The notes below the pieces were generated by a model. It searched no databases, was not told the origin of the DNA, and saw only the letters and a program-made list of their open reading frames with translations. Positions 1-5,505 of a stretch of DNA of 6,054 nt are shown in pieces. Within the stretch, counting starts at the first letter, position 1. Each line of letters begins with the position of its first letter. A program made the translations under genes and the position numbers. Origin of the DNA: Planctomycetota bacterium (GTDB taxonomy: Bacteria; Planctomycetota; Phycisphaerae; SM23-33); NCBI GenBank assembly GCA_021160865.1, contig JAGHBS010000008.1:1-6054 (forward strand), given 5' to 3'.

Positions 1-1146
1 ATAGACGCATTTGAAAGAATTCCAACCTCCTCAGAACTTTACATCCCTGCAAGGTTCAGATTATTGACACTCCGAACTCGCCGTCTACTCGATAGTACCC
101 TTCCTGCTGCCCAGAGGCGTGATCTTGCCCTTTCGCTGATAAGTGATTTGCAAGCATACATCCAGATGGTGCGTACCTTTGTAAAATCGGCAGATAAGGA
201 ACGTGCCGCCCAGGCTAAGATGTGGGCAGCCACGTGTGGAATGCTTCGAGCTCGGCTTACAAAAGACATCCTGGATCAACCAATTCGGAGCATCTCGCTG
301 GCTGAGGAGGTTGCTAAACAATGGCCTGATGTGCCTGGCATCAAAAGACAAACACAACAATTTATCGCTCGTGTATTGCTCGAAAGTGGCCAGACAAGTA
401 AGGCAATCGATTATCTACTGAAACTTGTCAAGCAAAGTCCAGAGGGTATCGAAGACCTTATCGCCAAAGCAACCGGTCAGATACGGACGCGAATTAACCG
501 ATTGGAATTCCGCACCGATCCGAAATCTCGTAAAAAACTTGCCTCACTACGAAAGGCATACAGGATATTTGCAGAAAAACTCTACGATTGGGCAAAATCC
601 GCCAACCTATCGGCTGGGCAGATGTATGCCTTCAAGCAAGCCTTAGCAGCAGCGTATGAATCCTCAAGCAATCCTAACGAATTGAATATGGCAATCAATC
701 TGTATAAAGAACTGCAGAAGCAGAAGCCCAGCGATGCAACGAACTTCCTCGGATTGGCAAGGTGCTATCGTAATATGGGAAGATATGCCGAGGCGATGAA
801 GCAATACGACCTGCTCAGGCAACGCCTACCTGAAAAATCAACTGCTTGGTGGCGGGTCCAGGTGGAACGATTACAACTGGCAATGAAGATGTTCGGCGAT
901 AACCCTGATGGCCTGAAGAATATATTGCTGCAGATTCGTGTCTTACACCACAACTACCAGGATCCGAAGATGGGAGGATTCTGGCAACTCTTCAATGCTG
1001 TTGAAAACGAAGCCAGGAAACGCCTCCAAAACACAAACAAGAACAAGAAAGAAACATCGTCAAATATACATTATAAGGAAAAATCTTACGTAGAAGTTTA
1101 TAGAGAAACTCACGCTTGTATCTACGGGAACTGTGGAATATACTAA
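1..1146 (+). CDS. TPR-like repeat protein, 5'-truncated by the window edge
   Basis: The reading frame is open from base 1 to the TAA at 1144-1146 (381 codons visible), so the true start lies outside; the TTG at 64 is only an internal codon. The protein is helical and rich in Ala, Leu, Lys and Gln. TPR-like helix pairs can be seen at about nt 370-445 (LLESGQTSKAIDYLLKL), 646-730 (a helix pair ending in AINLYKELQKQKP) and 742-831 (GLARCYRNMGRYAEAMKQYD), the last being the clearest TPR match. Such repeats usually form protein-protein scaffolds; no catalytic motif is visible. The last 35 or so residues are polar and Lys/Asn-rich, then Tyr/Cys-containing, and look unlike the repeats. They overlap the likely tRNA promoter, so they may be a non-conserved extension. 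The stop is 10 bp before a tRNA gene. Cell location cannot be judged without the N-terminus. The class is fairly sure; the specific role is unknown. Confidence 0.85.
   Translation: MDAFERIPTSSELYIPARFRLLTLRTRRLLDSTLPAAQRRDLALSLISDLQAYIQMVRTFVKSADKERAAQAKMWAATCGMLRARLTKDILDQPIRSISLAEEVAKQWPDVPGIKRQTQQFIARVLLESGQTSKAIDYLLKLVKQSPEGIEDLIAKATGQIRTRINRLEFRTDPKSRKKLASLRKAYRIFAEKLYDWAKSANLSAGQMYAFKQALAAAYESSSNPNELNMAINLYKELQKQKPSDATNFLGLARCYRNMGRYAEAMKQYDLLRQRLPEKSTAWWRVQVERLQLAMKMFGDNPDGLKNILLQIRVLHHNYQDPKMGGFWQLFNAVENEARKRLQNTNKNKKETSSNIHYKEKSYVEVYRETHACIYGNCGIY
1116..1144 (+). promoter_or_regulatory. Probable sigma-70-type promoter of the tRNA-Cys gene
   Basis: A -10-like TATACT (1139-1144, 5 of 6 consensus bases) lies 17 bp downstream of a weak -35-like TTGTAT (1116-1121, 3 of 6). 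The expected transcription start near 1151 would give a leader of about 6 nt before the tRNA at 1157. The -10 box overlaps the stop codon of the upstream gene, so the promoter would lie inside coding sequence. The call rests on spacing and position; the -35 is poor, and the tRNA could instead be transcribed from upstream. Confidence 0.4.
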
Positions 1147-1156
1147 TTCTTGAAAT

Positions 1157-1230
1157 GGCGGCATAGCCAAGTGGACAAAGGCGACGGATTGCAAATCCGT
1201 TATTCGTGGGTTCGAATCCCACTGCCGCCT
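1157..1230 (+). tRNA. tRNA-Cys, anticodon GCA
   Basis: A complete cloverleaf can be drawn. The acceptor stem pairs GGCGGCA (1157-1163) with TGCCGCC (1223-1229). The D stem pairs GCC (1166-1168) with GGC (1180-1182). The anticodon stem pairs ACGGA (1184-1188) with TCCGT (1196-1200) around the loop TTGCAAA, giving anticodon GCA at 1191-1193. The T arm pairs GTGGG (1206-1210) with CCCAC (1218-1222) around TTCGAAT. The discriminator base at 1230 is T (U73), the known identity element of tRNA-Cys, which supports the anticodon reading. CCA is not encoded, so it must be added after transcription. No terminator is evident directly downstream, so read-through into the next gene is possible. Confidence 0.97.
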
Positions 1231-1299
1231 GTGGATTAGAAATGACGTTGTGTAAGAAAATGTATTGATTACAGTTTATTGAAATTGAATGGATTCGCT

Positions 1300-2499
1300 A
1301 TGACTGGCAAAAGATTAATAATATCAATAATGATTATAATTACGCTAACCCCCCTTCCCCTACTCGGGGCTAAAAACATCGTTATTCTCAAAAACGGTAG
1401 AAAAATTATTGGGGAAGTCACCAAAACAAAGGAGGGGTACGAAATAAAGATTGAAGGTGGAACAATCGTCGTTGCAGCTGATGATGTCCTTAAAATAACA
1501 TCTTTCACTGACCTGCAGGATGAGTTGTCTAAGAAACTCAATGCCGTCAAGTCAAACGATGCCCGTGGATACTACCTGGTCGCATGCTGGGCATATGATA
1601 ATGGCTTACTGACCGAGGCTGAGAAAATCCTAACGGAGAAGGCACTGAAGCTCAAACCTGATTATGAAGATGCAAAACTCCTTCTGAAACTAATAAAAAT
1701 CCGTCTGGCTGAAAAGAAGGAAAAAGGTCAAACAACCACTACCCCATCAGGACCAGCAGGGAAACCTTTGAAAAAACCCAAAATTCCTCTGCTCACCAAG
1801 GAAGATATTTATCGCATTCGATTAGTGGAACTCAAACCCGACGATAAAGTAGTCATCCGATACCGCAACAAGGTACTCGAGCGATTTATTAAATCCATGA
1901 GGGGAAAAGATGAATTTGCCGATCCAGGCTTTGAGAAAACATTCCGTACCTGGCCAAGGATTAAACAAGTTTGGTATATCCTGAGGAATACCAGCAGATT
2001 TAATACCGCTATTCGCGATGATATCCTCATCGAAACCGATCCATCCGTGATGCGTGTTTTCAGAACCCGCATCTGGCCCATCATTGCAAGCACCTACGGC
2101 AGCCCATCATGCTACGGCGGAGTAAAAGGAAGGGATGGCTTGAAACTCATCAATGGCCCCTCAACCAATGATCAAATCATCTATACAAACTTTTACATTC
2201 TCCACAAATATGAACGAAACGGATTGAAGTTCATAAATCGTGATGATCCTGATATGTCGCTGCTTTTGCAATACGGATTACCCCCAAAAATAGCAAAGGT
2301 CCCCAGGCCACCATACATAAAAAAGAATATCTTTACCGGCCCAGACGATCCGAAATACAAACTCATCAAAAACTGGATACTATCATTGCACCATCCGTTC
2401 CTGCCGCCGGGCTATCGGGTAAATTATAAACTTCCCGGCCAGAGTCCAACAACCAAGCCGATTTTGCCGACAACTAATCCCGCAACCATAACTCCTTAA
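1300..2499 (+). CDS. Secreted protein with small beta domain, TPR-like segment and degenerate cytochrome-c-like C-terminal domain
   Basis: The start is placed at ATG 1300 because it gives a textbook signal peptide: a basic MTGKR start, a hydrophobic core at residues 6-22 and an LGA cleavage site near residue 24. In-frame TTG codons at 1279 and 1285 would add a polar extension and lack a better ribosome site. Mature regions: residues 27-69 form a short beta-type module (LKNGRKIIGEV, then a GGT..V strand) common in secreted planctomycete proteins; 87-125 are TPR-like helices; 139-163 are a Lys/Pro/Thr linker; 165-390 are a globular domain. In the last, RIWPIIASTYGSPSCYGG (257-274), IYTNFYIL (294-301), LLLQYGLP (321-328) and GPDDPKYKLIKNWI (347-360) resemble the cytochrome-c-like domain I recall from planctomycetes. 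However, the haem motif is broken: S268, P269, S270, C271, Y272. The tail is Pro/Thr-rich. Export is fairly sure; haem binding is unlikely; the function is unknown. Confidence 0.88.
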   Translation: MTGKRLIISIMIIITLTPLPLLGAKNIVILKNGRKIIGEVTKTKEGYEIKIEGGTIVVAADDVLKITSFTDLQDELSKKLNAVKSNDARGYYLVACWAYDNGLLTEAEKILTEKALKLKPDYEDAKLLLKLIKIRLAEKKEKGQTTTTPSGPAGKPLKKPKIPLLTKEDIYRIRLVELKPDDKVVIRYRNKVLERFIKSMRGKDEFADPGFEKTFRTWPRIKQVWYILRNTSRFNTAIRDDILIETDPSVMRVFRTRIWPIIASTYGSPSCYGGVKGRDGLKLINGPSTNDQIIYTNFYILHKYERNGLKFINRDDPDMSLLLQYGLPPKIAKVPRPPYIKKNIFTGPDDPKYKLIKNWILSLHHPFLPPGYRVNYKLPGQSPTTKPILPTTNPATITP

Positions 2500-2542
2500 T
2501 CGTTGGGGTAATCCAAATACACTCGGCACTGAAACTTTCACA

Positions 2543-2740
2543 GTGGCGACGGAGCAAATTGTTCTTGATGCAGACCTCTACCGCTTTGTCGAAGCTATGT
2601 TGAAAAATATGATCCTCCACGAGCAGTTAAAAAGCATGTTGGGCGAGCCCACGATGAAGTGCAAACGCTATTTGAACAAGACACTCCCACAGCCTCGGAA
2701 AAAGTCCAAAATGACCTTGGAAACGTTGCTGGACGATTAG
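2543..2740 (+). CDS. Small hypothetical protein (65 aa)
   Basis: A GTG start at 2543 gives 65 codons ending in TAG at 2738-2740. I do not recognise the family. The sequence looks like a genuine soluble protein: an amphipathic helical first half (YRFVEAMLKNMILHEQLKSML), a basic middle (KCKRYLNK, PRKKSKM) and an acidic end (LETLLDD). It has no signal peptide or membrane segment. It lies 43 bp after the secreted-protein gene and 71 bp before the next start, so it is probably cotranscribed. No clear Shine-Dalgarno precedes the GTG. The frame is also open upstream, overlapping the previous gene, but without an alternative start codon. An internal ATG at 2597 would give a shorter product. It could be a small regulator or a chance ORF; size and composition moderately favour a real gene. 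Confidence 0.5.
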   Translation: MATEQIVLDADLYRFVEAMLKNMILHEQLKSMLGEPTMKCKRYLNKTLPQPRKKSKMTLETLLDD

Positions 2741-2776
2741 ACCAGCAAATTATAGTATATCTCTAAACGACGGATC

Positions 2777-2794
2777 ACCTATTAGATCATAGGT
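2777..2794 (+). promoter_or_regulatory. Short dyad (ACCTAT / ATAGGT) upstream of the membrane-protein gene
   Basis: ACCTAT (2777-2782) and ATAGGT (2789-2794) are perfect inverted repeats around a 6-nt centre. They lie 7 nt before the AGAGGA ribosome site at 2802-2807. A -10-like TATAGT occurs at 2751-2756 without a convincing -35. The dyad could be an operator or a small 5'-UTR hairpin. Six base pairs with an A/T-rich composition can arise by chance. Confidence 0.25.
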
Positions 2795-2811
2795 AAGTTA
2801 TAGAGGACGTG

Positions 2812-3450
2812 ATGCAATTTATCTTTCCCCTTATTCTAATCGGGGCTTTGGGGCTCGGCGTGATAATCCTGGCCTGGCTGGGATTATCTCAACGGCGCAG
2901 GGAGAGAAAACTCTCTCGATTAGCATACCAGATGGATATGAGGTTTTCCGCATCAGACCCATTCGCATTGGTGAAAAGATATGCATCATCACCCCTGTTC
3001 CAAGCCGGCCATTCCCCACGAGCAACAAACGTGATTTACGGCCGATTTCGGGGCTGGCTTATCAAAGCATTTGATTACCGGTTCGAGACTGGTCATGGAA
3101 CGCATCGTTTGACGCATAGATACGACGTAATCACAGCAGAGACTAACCTTAGCACTCCTAATGTACTTCTATGGAATACGAAAGATAACGAAACCCCTCC
3201 CTTGATATCCTTGCTGCTTGATAGGAAAATAAATGGCTGGTACTCGCAAGGTGATGCAGATTTCGCGAATACTTTGGCCGAGGCTTTAGACGGGTTTGAA
3301 GGCGAAATGATAAATGCCGAAACGTTCAACGGTATCATAATGATATATATACGTGAACACGGAAAACCGTCACAAATAGGCAATAGGATAATTAAATTAG
3401 TAGATGCACTGGTTAAGATTCAGAAAAGCAGTATTGATCCGTCGGATTGA
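2812..3450 (+). CDS. Single-pass membrane protein of unknown function
   Basis: The start is ATG 2812, preceded by AGAGGA at 2802-2807; the GTG directly before it (2809) is in frame but sits too close to that site. The 212-residue product has one N-terminal transmembrane helix (about residues 3-25) followed by a basic stop-transfer stretch (QRRRERK), predicting a cytoplasmic body. The body has a pattern I recall from hypothetical planctomycete membrane proteins: an FSASDPFALVKRY segment, then GHSPRATNVIYGRFRGWLI, AFDYRFETGHG and a THRYDVI strand, forming a likely beta-rich domain, with helices at the C-terminus. No catalytic motif is visible. It ends in tandem stops (TGA TGA). It lies between the small protein and the lipoprotein gene, 72 bp before the latter, and is probably cotranscribed with them. 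I am confident it is a gene and not confident of any function. Confidence 0.85.
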   Translation: MQFIFPLILIGALGLGVIILAWLGLSQRRRERKLSRLAYQMDMRFSASDPFALVKRYASSPLFQAGHSPRATNVIYGRFRGWLIKAFDYRFETGHGTHRLTHRYDVITAETNLSTPNVLLWNTKDNETPPLISLLLDRKINGWYSQGDADFANTLAEALDGFEGEMINAETFNGIIMIYIREHGKPSQIGNRIIKLVDALVKIQKSSIDPSD

Positions 3451-3507
3451 TGAATGTTGCAATAGATGAAGCATTATGGTACAAGAATAAGGAATAATTC
3501 GTTCTAT

Positions 3508-3513
3508 TAGGAG
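3508..3513 (+). promoter_or_regulatory. Ribosome binding site fixing the GTG start of the lipoprotein gene
   Basis: TAGGAG lies 9 nt before GTG 3523. A nearby ATG at 3516 is in another frame and meets TAA after six codons. The TAG within the site is also the in-frame stop that rules out any earlier start. Confidence 0.7.
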
Positions 3514-3522
3514 AAATGCGAA

Positions 3523-5181
3523 GTGCGATATATTAACATTCTGATTACAGCATCGCTTGTAAGCATTTTTTTCGTCGGTTGTAGTAACCCCCAAAGGGAC
3601 GCTCAAAAGAAGTTATCGAAGCAGATAGATATTGCCCGGCGGATGTACAATCATGCTATTACCCTTCAAGCCAATCCCCAATACATAGAGAAAAAAACGG
3701 GCAAACCTTCCCCCATTACACATCCATTGTCAAGCGCAGAGGAGATCAAGATACCGACAACCAGACGTGCTGAAGACCCCAGGGTAATTACTCTTCTCAA
3801 CAAAGCTGCTGGGATACTGCAAAAGGCAATCTCCGATTACTCCGCCGCCCCAAAATCGACTATAGCGGACGCTGAATTCCTCCTCGGAGAAATTTTGTTT
3901 GCCAAAGCCGAGTATTATAGTACCCTCGCGGAGCGCATTCGGAGCAATGTTTCTTCACTCCGTCAGGATATTGACAAGACCCTTACACGAGCGCGCGAAA
4001 GCACCATTCTTGCAGCATTCAATCATGCCCTTGCTAATATGCCTGTAGATAAAATTATGGATTTGCAGAAAAAGACTGAAGAAGAACTATCCACCCTCGA
4101 AGCGAAAAAGGCAAACAGCATTGCAAAGAAAACCGCATTAGAGAAAGAAAACGAAAAACTCAGCAAGGAAAATGAAGCCCTTCAGAATCAAGCAATGTTG
4201 TTGAGAGACAAAAGCGAACGTGCCACAGGAACTAAAGGACTTGAACTACTCAAAAGCGCTCAACGCATTGAAGAGAAGATTAATAACAACGCCAGTCGAA
4301 TTGCTAACAATTTGGAAACGATTAAGATGATTGATTTTGACATGGTGCGTCTGGAACAGGCCCTGCGGGATGTAAGATCAAAGTTAGACGCCATCAAAGA
4401 AAGATTAGAAGAGATAGCCAGGGGCACTAACAGGGCATCCGAAGCTGAGAAATCTGCGAAAGAAACCGTAGTGAAAAATCAGCAAAAGATACTCTCTCTC
4501 GTTCAACGAATCATCGAGCAATCAGCAAAACTTGCTTCTCGAGAAAAAGCCACTATAGACACATTGAAAGACGCTCAGAAACATCTAGCCAGGGCACAAA
4601 AAATCATTCAGCACAAACTTGCTGATGAAAGGGTTGCCTTACTAAGGCTTTCTCCTGCAGATCGGCAAAAATTTATTAGAAGCAATTATGAAGAACATCT
4701 GATGCTTATAGCTGTTTACAAAGGTACCTCCTATCTGGAAATGGCAGAGATGTATTCTCGCCAACTCATCTTCTCAAGGAATAACACCCAGCTGGCCAAA
4801 AAGATAAAATCATCGTGGAAGACATTCGGACCTGGAACGCTGAAACTGCCTGAAGAGTTGGTAGATAAGATGGGGAAATACATCTCCATCGATAATGAGA
4901 AAATTCAAAAGGAAGCAATTGATGCCTACAAAATCGCTGAAGGCGAGTTTGAAAGGGCATTGGAATTACGCCCCACAAGCAACGTGGGCAGAAATACCCT
5001 GTGGAACTGCCAGGCACTGTTAGCCAATGCTTATCTCGGACACTTCCGCCTATCCCGCGATAAAGCAATACTTACCAAGGCAATGAATCTAATCAATAAT
5101 GCATTGAAGGACAAAGAAAGCTCCCCCTACTTAGCACCTGTGAGGGAACTTAAGAAGCTGATATTAGCCTATAAAACATAA
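3523..5181 (+). CDS. Probable lipoprotein with long coiled coil and TPR-like ends
   Basis: The GTG start is followed by a 552-residue product. Residues 1-20 (MRYINILITASLVSIFFVGC) are a lipoprotein-type signal with Cys20 as the likely lipidated residue; the -3 position is Phe rather than the usual Leu, so the lipobox is imperfect. Residues 88-140 or so are TPR-like helices (LLNKAAGILQKAISDY, EFLLGEILFAKAEYYSTLAE). About 180-370 is a long heptad-rich coiled coil full of Glu, Lys and Ala, including LEKENEKLSKENEALQNQ. About 465-550 returns to TPR-like helices (YKIAEGEFERALELRP, ALLANAYLGHF). Such proteins are usually structural or scaffolding factors on the periplasmic side of a membrane. No enzyme motif is visible and I do not recognise a named family. 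It is the last gene before a probable terminator at 5234. It could work with the neighbouring membrane and secreted proteins, but that is inference from position only. Confidence 0.88.
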   Translation: MRYINILITASLVSIFFVGCSNPQRDAQKKLSKQIDIARRMYNHAITLQANPQYIEKKTGKPSPITHPLSSAEEIKIPTTRRAEDPRVITLLNKAAGILQKAISDYSAAPKSTIADAEFLLGEILFAKAEYYSTLAERIRSNVSSLRQDIDKTLTRARESTILAAFNHALANMPVDKIMDLQKKTEEELSTLEAKKANSIAKKTALEKENEKLSKENEALQNQAMLLRDKSERATGTKGLELLKSAQRIEEKINNNASRIANNLETIKMIDFDMVRLEQALRDVRSKLDAIKERLEEIARGTNRASEAEKSAKETVVKNQQKILSLVQRIIEQSAKLASREKATIDTLKDAQKHLARAQKIIQHKLADERVALLRLSPADRQKFIRSNYEEHLMLIAVYKGTSYLEMAEMYSRQLIFSRNNTQLAKKIKSSWKTFGPGTLKLPEELVDKMGKYISIDNEKIQKEAIDAYKIAEGEFERALELRPTSNVGRNTLWNCQALLANAYLGHFRLSRDKAILTKAMNLINNALKDKESSPYLAPVRELKKLILAYKT

Positions 5182-5202
5182 CATTGGTTTTGTGCGTGAA
5201 TT

Positions 5203-5230
5203 CCTAATCGGGTACAGAAAATAGATTAGG
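5203..5230 (+). repeat. 7-bp inverted repeat downstream of the lipoprotein gene
   Basis: CCTAATC (5203-5209) and GATTAGG (5224-5230) are exact inverted repeats with a 14-nt loop, 21 nt after the stop codon and directly before the terminator hairpin. It is most likely a 3'-UTR stem that stabilises the transcript or aids termination. Confidence 0.4.
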
Positions 5231-5233
5231 TAT

Positions 5234-5254
5234 CACTCTAAATTGAGTGTTTTT
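5234..5254 (+). terminator. Probable Rho-independent terminator of the lipoprotein gene
   Basis: CACTC (5234-5238) pairs with GAGTG (5245-5249) around a 6-nt loop, followed at once by five Ts (5250-5254). It lies 52 nt after the stop codon of the lipoprotein gene. The stem is short, so termination may be leaky or helped by the preceding 7-bp inverted repeat. Confidence 0.55.
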
Positions 5255-5335
5255 ATCCATTGGGATATTTGCTCTGGGGCAATTTACGCATTTCTGAAAA
5301 ATACTTTATGGGACACTTGGTTTATTTGAAAATTA

Positions 5336-5360
5336 TATCTCCTTGAAAAATAAGGAGATA
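5336..5360. repeat. Perfect 9-bp inverted repeat containing a buried AAGGAG
   Basis: TATCTCCTT (5336-5344) and AAGGAGATA (5352-5360) match perfectly around a 7-nt A-rich loop. As RNA it forms a 9-bp hairpin in which a strong Shine-Dalgarno-like AAGGAG pairs with CTCCTT. No T-tract follows on the + strand, so it is not a + strand terminator. On the - strand a moderately T-rich stretch follows. No ORF with a normal start codon uses the AAGGAG. It could be an operator, an RNA element or a - strand terminator. Confidence 0.6.
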
Positions 5361-5420
5361 AATACACCTAACCACCTTGTTTTATCCTCCAGGCATACAT
5401 TATGCTTCAACAAATCTTTA

Positions 5421-5442
5421 GCAAGGGTGCATGCATGATTGC
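5421..5442. promoter_or_regulatory. 22-bp interrupted dyad, possible operator
   Basis: A TGCATGCA palindrome (5428-5435) is flanked symmetrically by GCAA (5421-5424) and TTGC (5439-5442), each 3 nt away. All three parts share one centre, so 8 of 11 half-site positions are complementary. This is the size and symmetry typical of a site for a dimeric helix-turn-helix protein. It ends 10 nt before a candidate -35 element and contains the start codon of the first micro-ORF. Confidence 0.35.
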
Positions 5443-5505
5443 AAAATCCCACTTGTCCATATTGGTAATATGTGCGATAATATCAGATGGAGAGGATGTG
5501 GCTAA
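5431..5505 (+). CDS. Possible micro-ORF A (24 aa), leader-peptide candidate
   Basis: ATG 5431, preceded by AAGGG at 5423-5427 (3 nt away), reads 24 codons to TAA at 5503-5505. An in-frame TAG lies just upstream at 5419. The peptide carries HIGNMCDNIRWRGC, encoded by the first 31-bp repeat and the bases after it. Its end overlaps the start of micro-ORF B by 10 nt. It could be a translated leader or a chance ORF across a regulatory repeat. Confidence 0.25.
   Translation: MHDCKIPLVHIGNMCDNIRWRGCG
5453..5481 (+). promoter_or_regulatory. Candidate promoter P1 overlapping the first direct repeat
   Basis: TTGTCC (5453-5458, 4 of 6 -35 consensus bases) is spaced 17 bp from GATAAT (5476-5481, 5 of 6 -10 bases). 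TGC just before the -10 makes it an extended -10. The CATATT/AATATG palindrome lies in the spacer, a position where a bound protein would block polymerase. It would drive the sigma-factor gene with a leader of about 90 nt. Confidence 0.45.
5458..5488 (+). repeat. 31-bp direct repeat, copy 1
   Basis: This copy differs from the second at only two positions (T5466 versus A5540, G5486 versus A5560). It contains two perfect dyads, CATATT/AATATG around 3 nt and GATA/TATC around 1 nt, plus the extended -10-like TGCGATAAT. It ends 7 nt before the ATG of micro-ORF B, with GGAGAGG between them. Confidence 0.85.

Noticed and set aside
992..1222. - strand ORF crossing the tRNA, with MGFEPTNNGF-like residues
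   Set aside because: This is the well-known false translation of the antisense strand of a tRNA gene; the tRNA itself is unambiguous.
1248..1275. Promoter-like TTGTGT and TACAGT between the tRNA and the secreted-protein gene
   Set aside because: Both boxes are poor (3 and 4 of 6) with 16-bp spacing; read-through from the tRNA promoter is as likely.
3450..3497. 15-codon ORF starting within the stop of the membrane-protein gene (TGATG)
   Set aside because: It is very short with no ribosome site, so the stop/start overlap alone is not enough.
4766..5068. 100-codon - strand ORF inside the lipoprotein gene
   Set aside because: It is antisense to a strong coding frame, with a low-complexity translation and no supporting signals.
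5309..5347. 12-codon ORF starting ATG in the intergenic region
   Set aside because: It is too short, has no ribosome site, and ends inside the 9-bp inverted repeat.
5377..5405. Promoter-like TTGTTT followed by CATTAT upstream of micro-ORF A
   Set aside because: The spacing is only 15 bp and the -10 matches at 4 of 6 positions, too weak to annotate.
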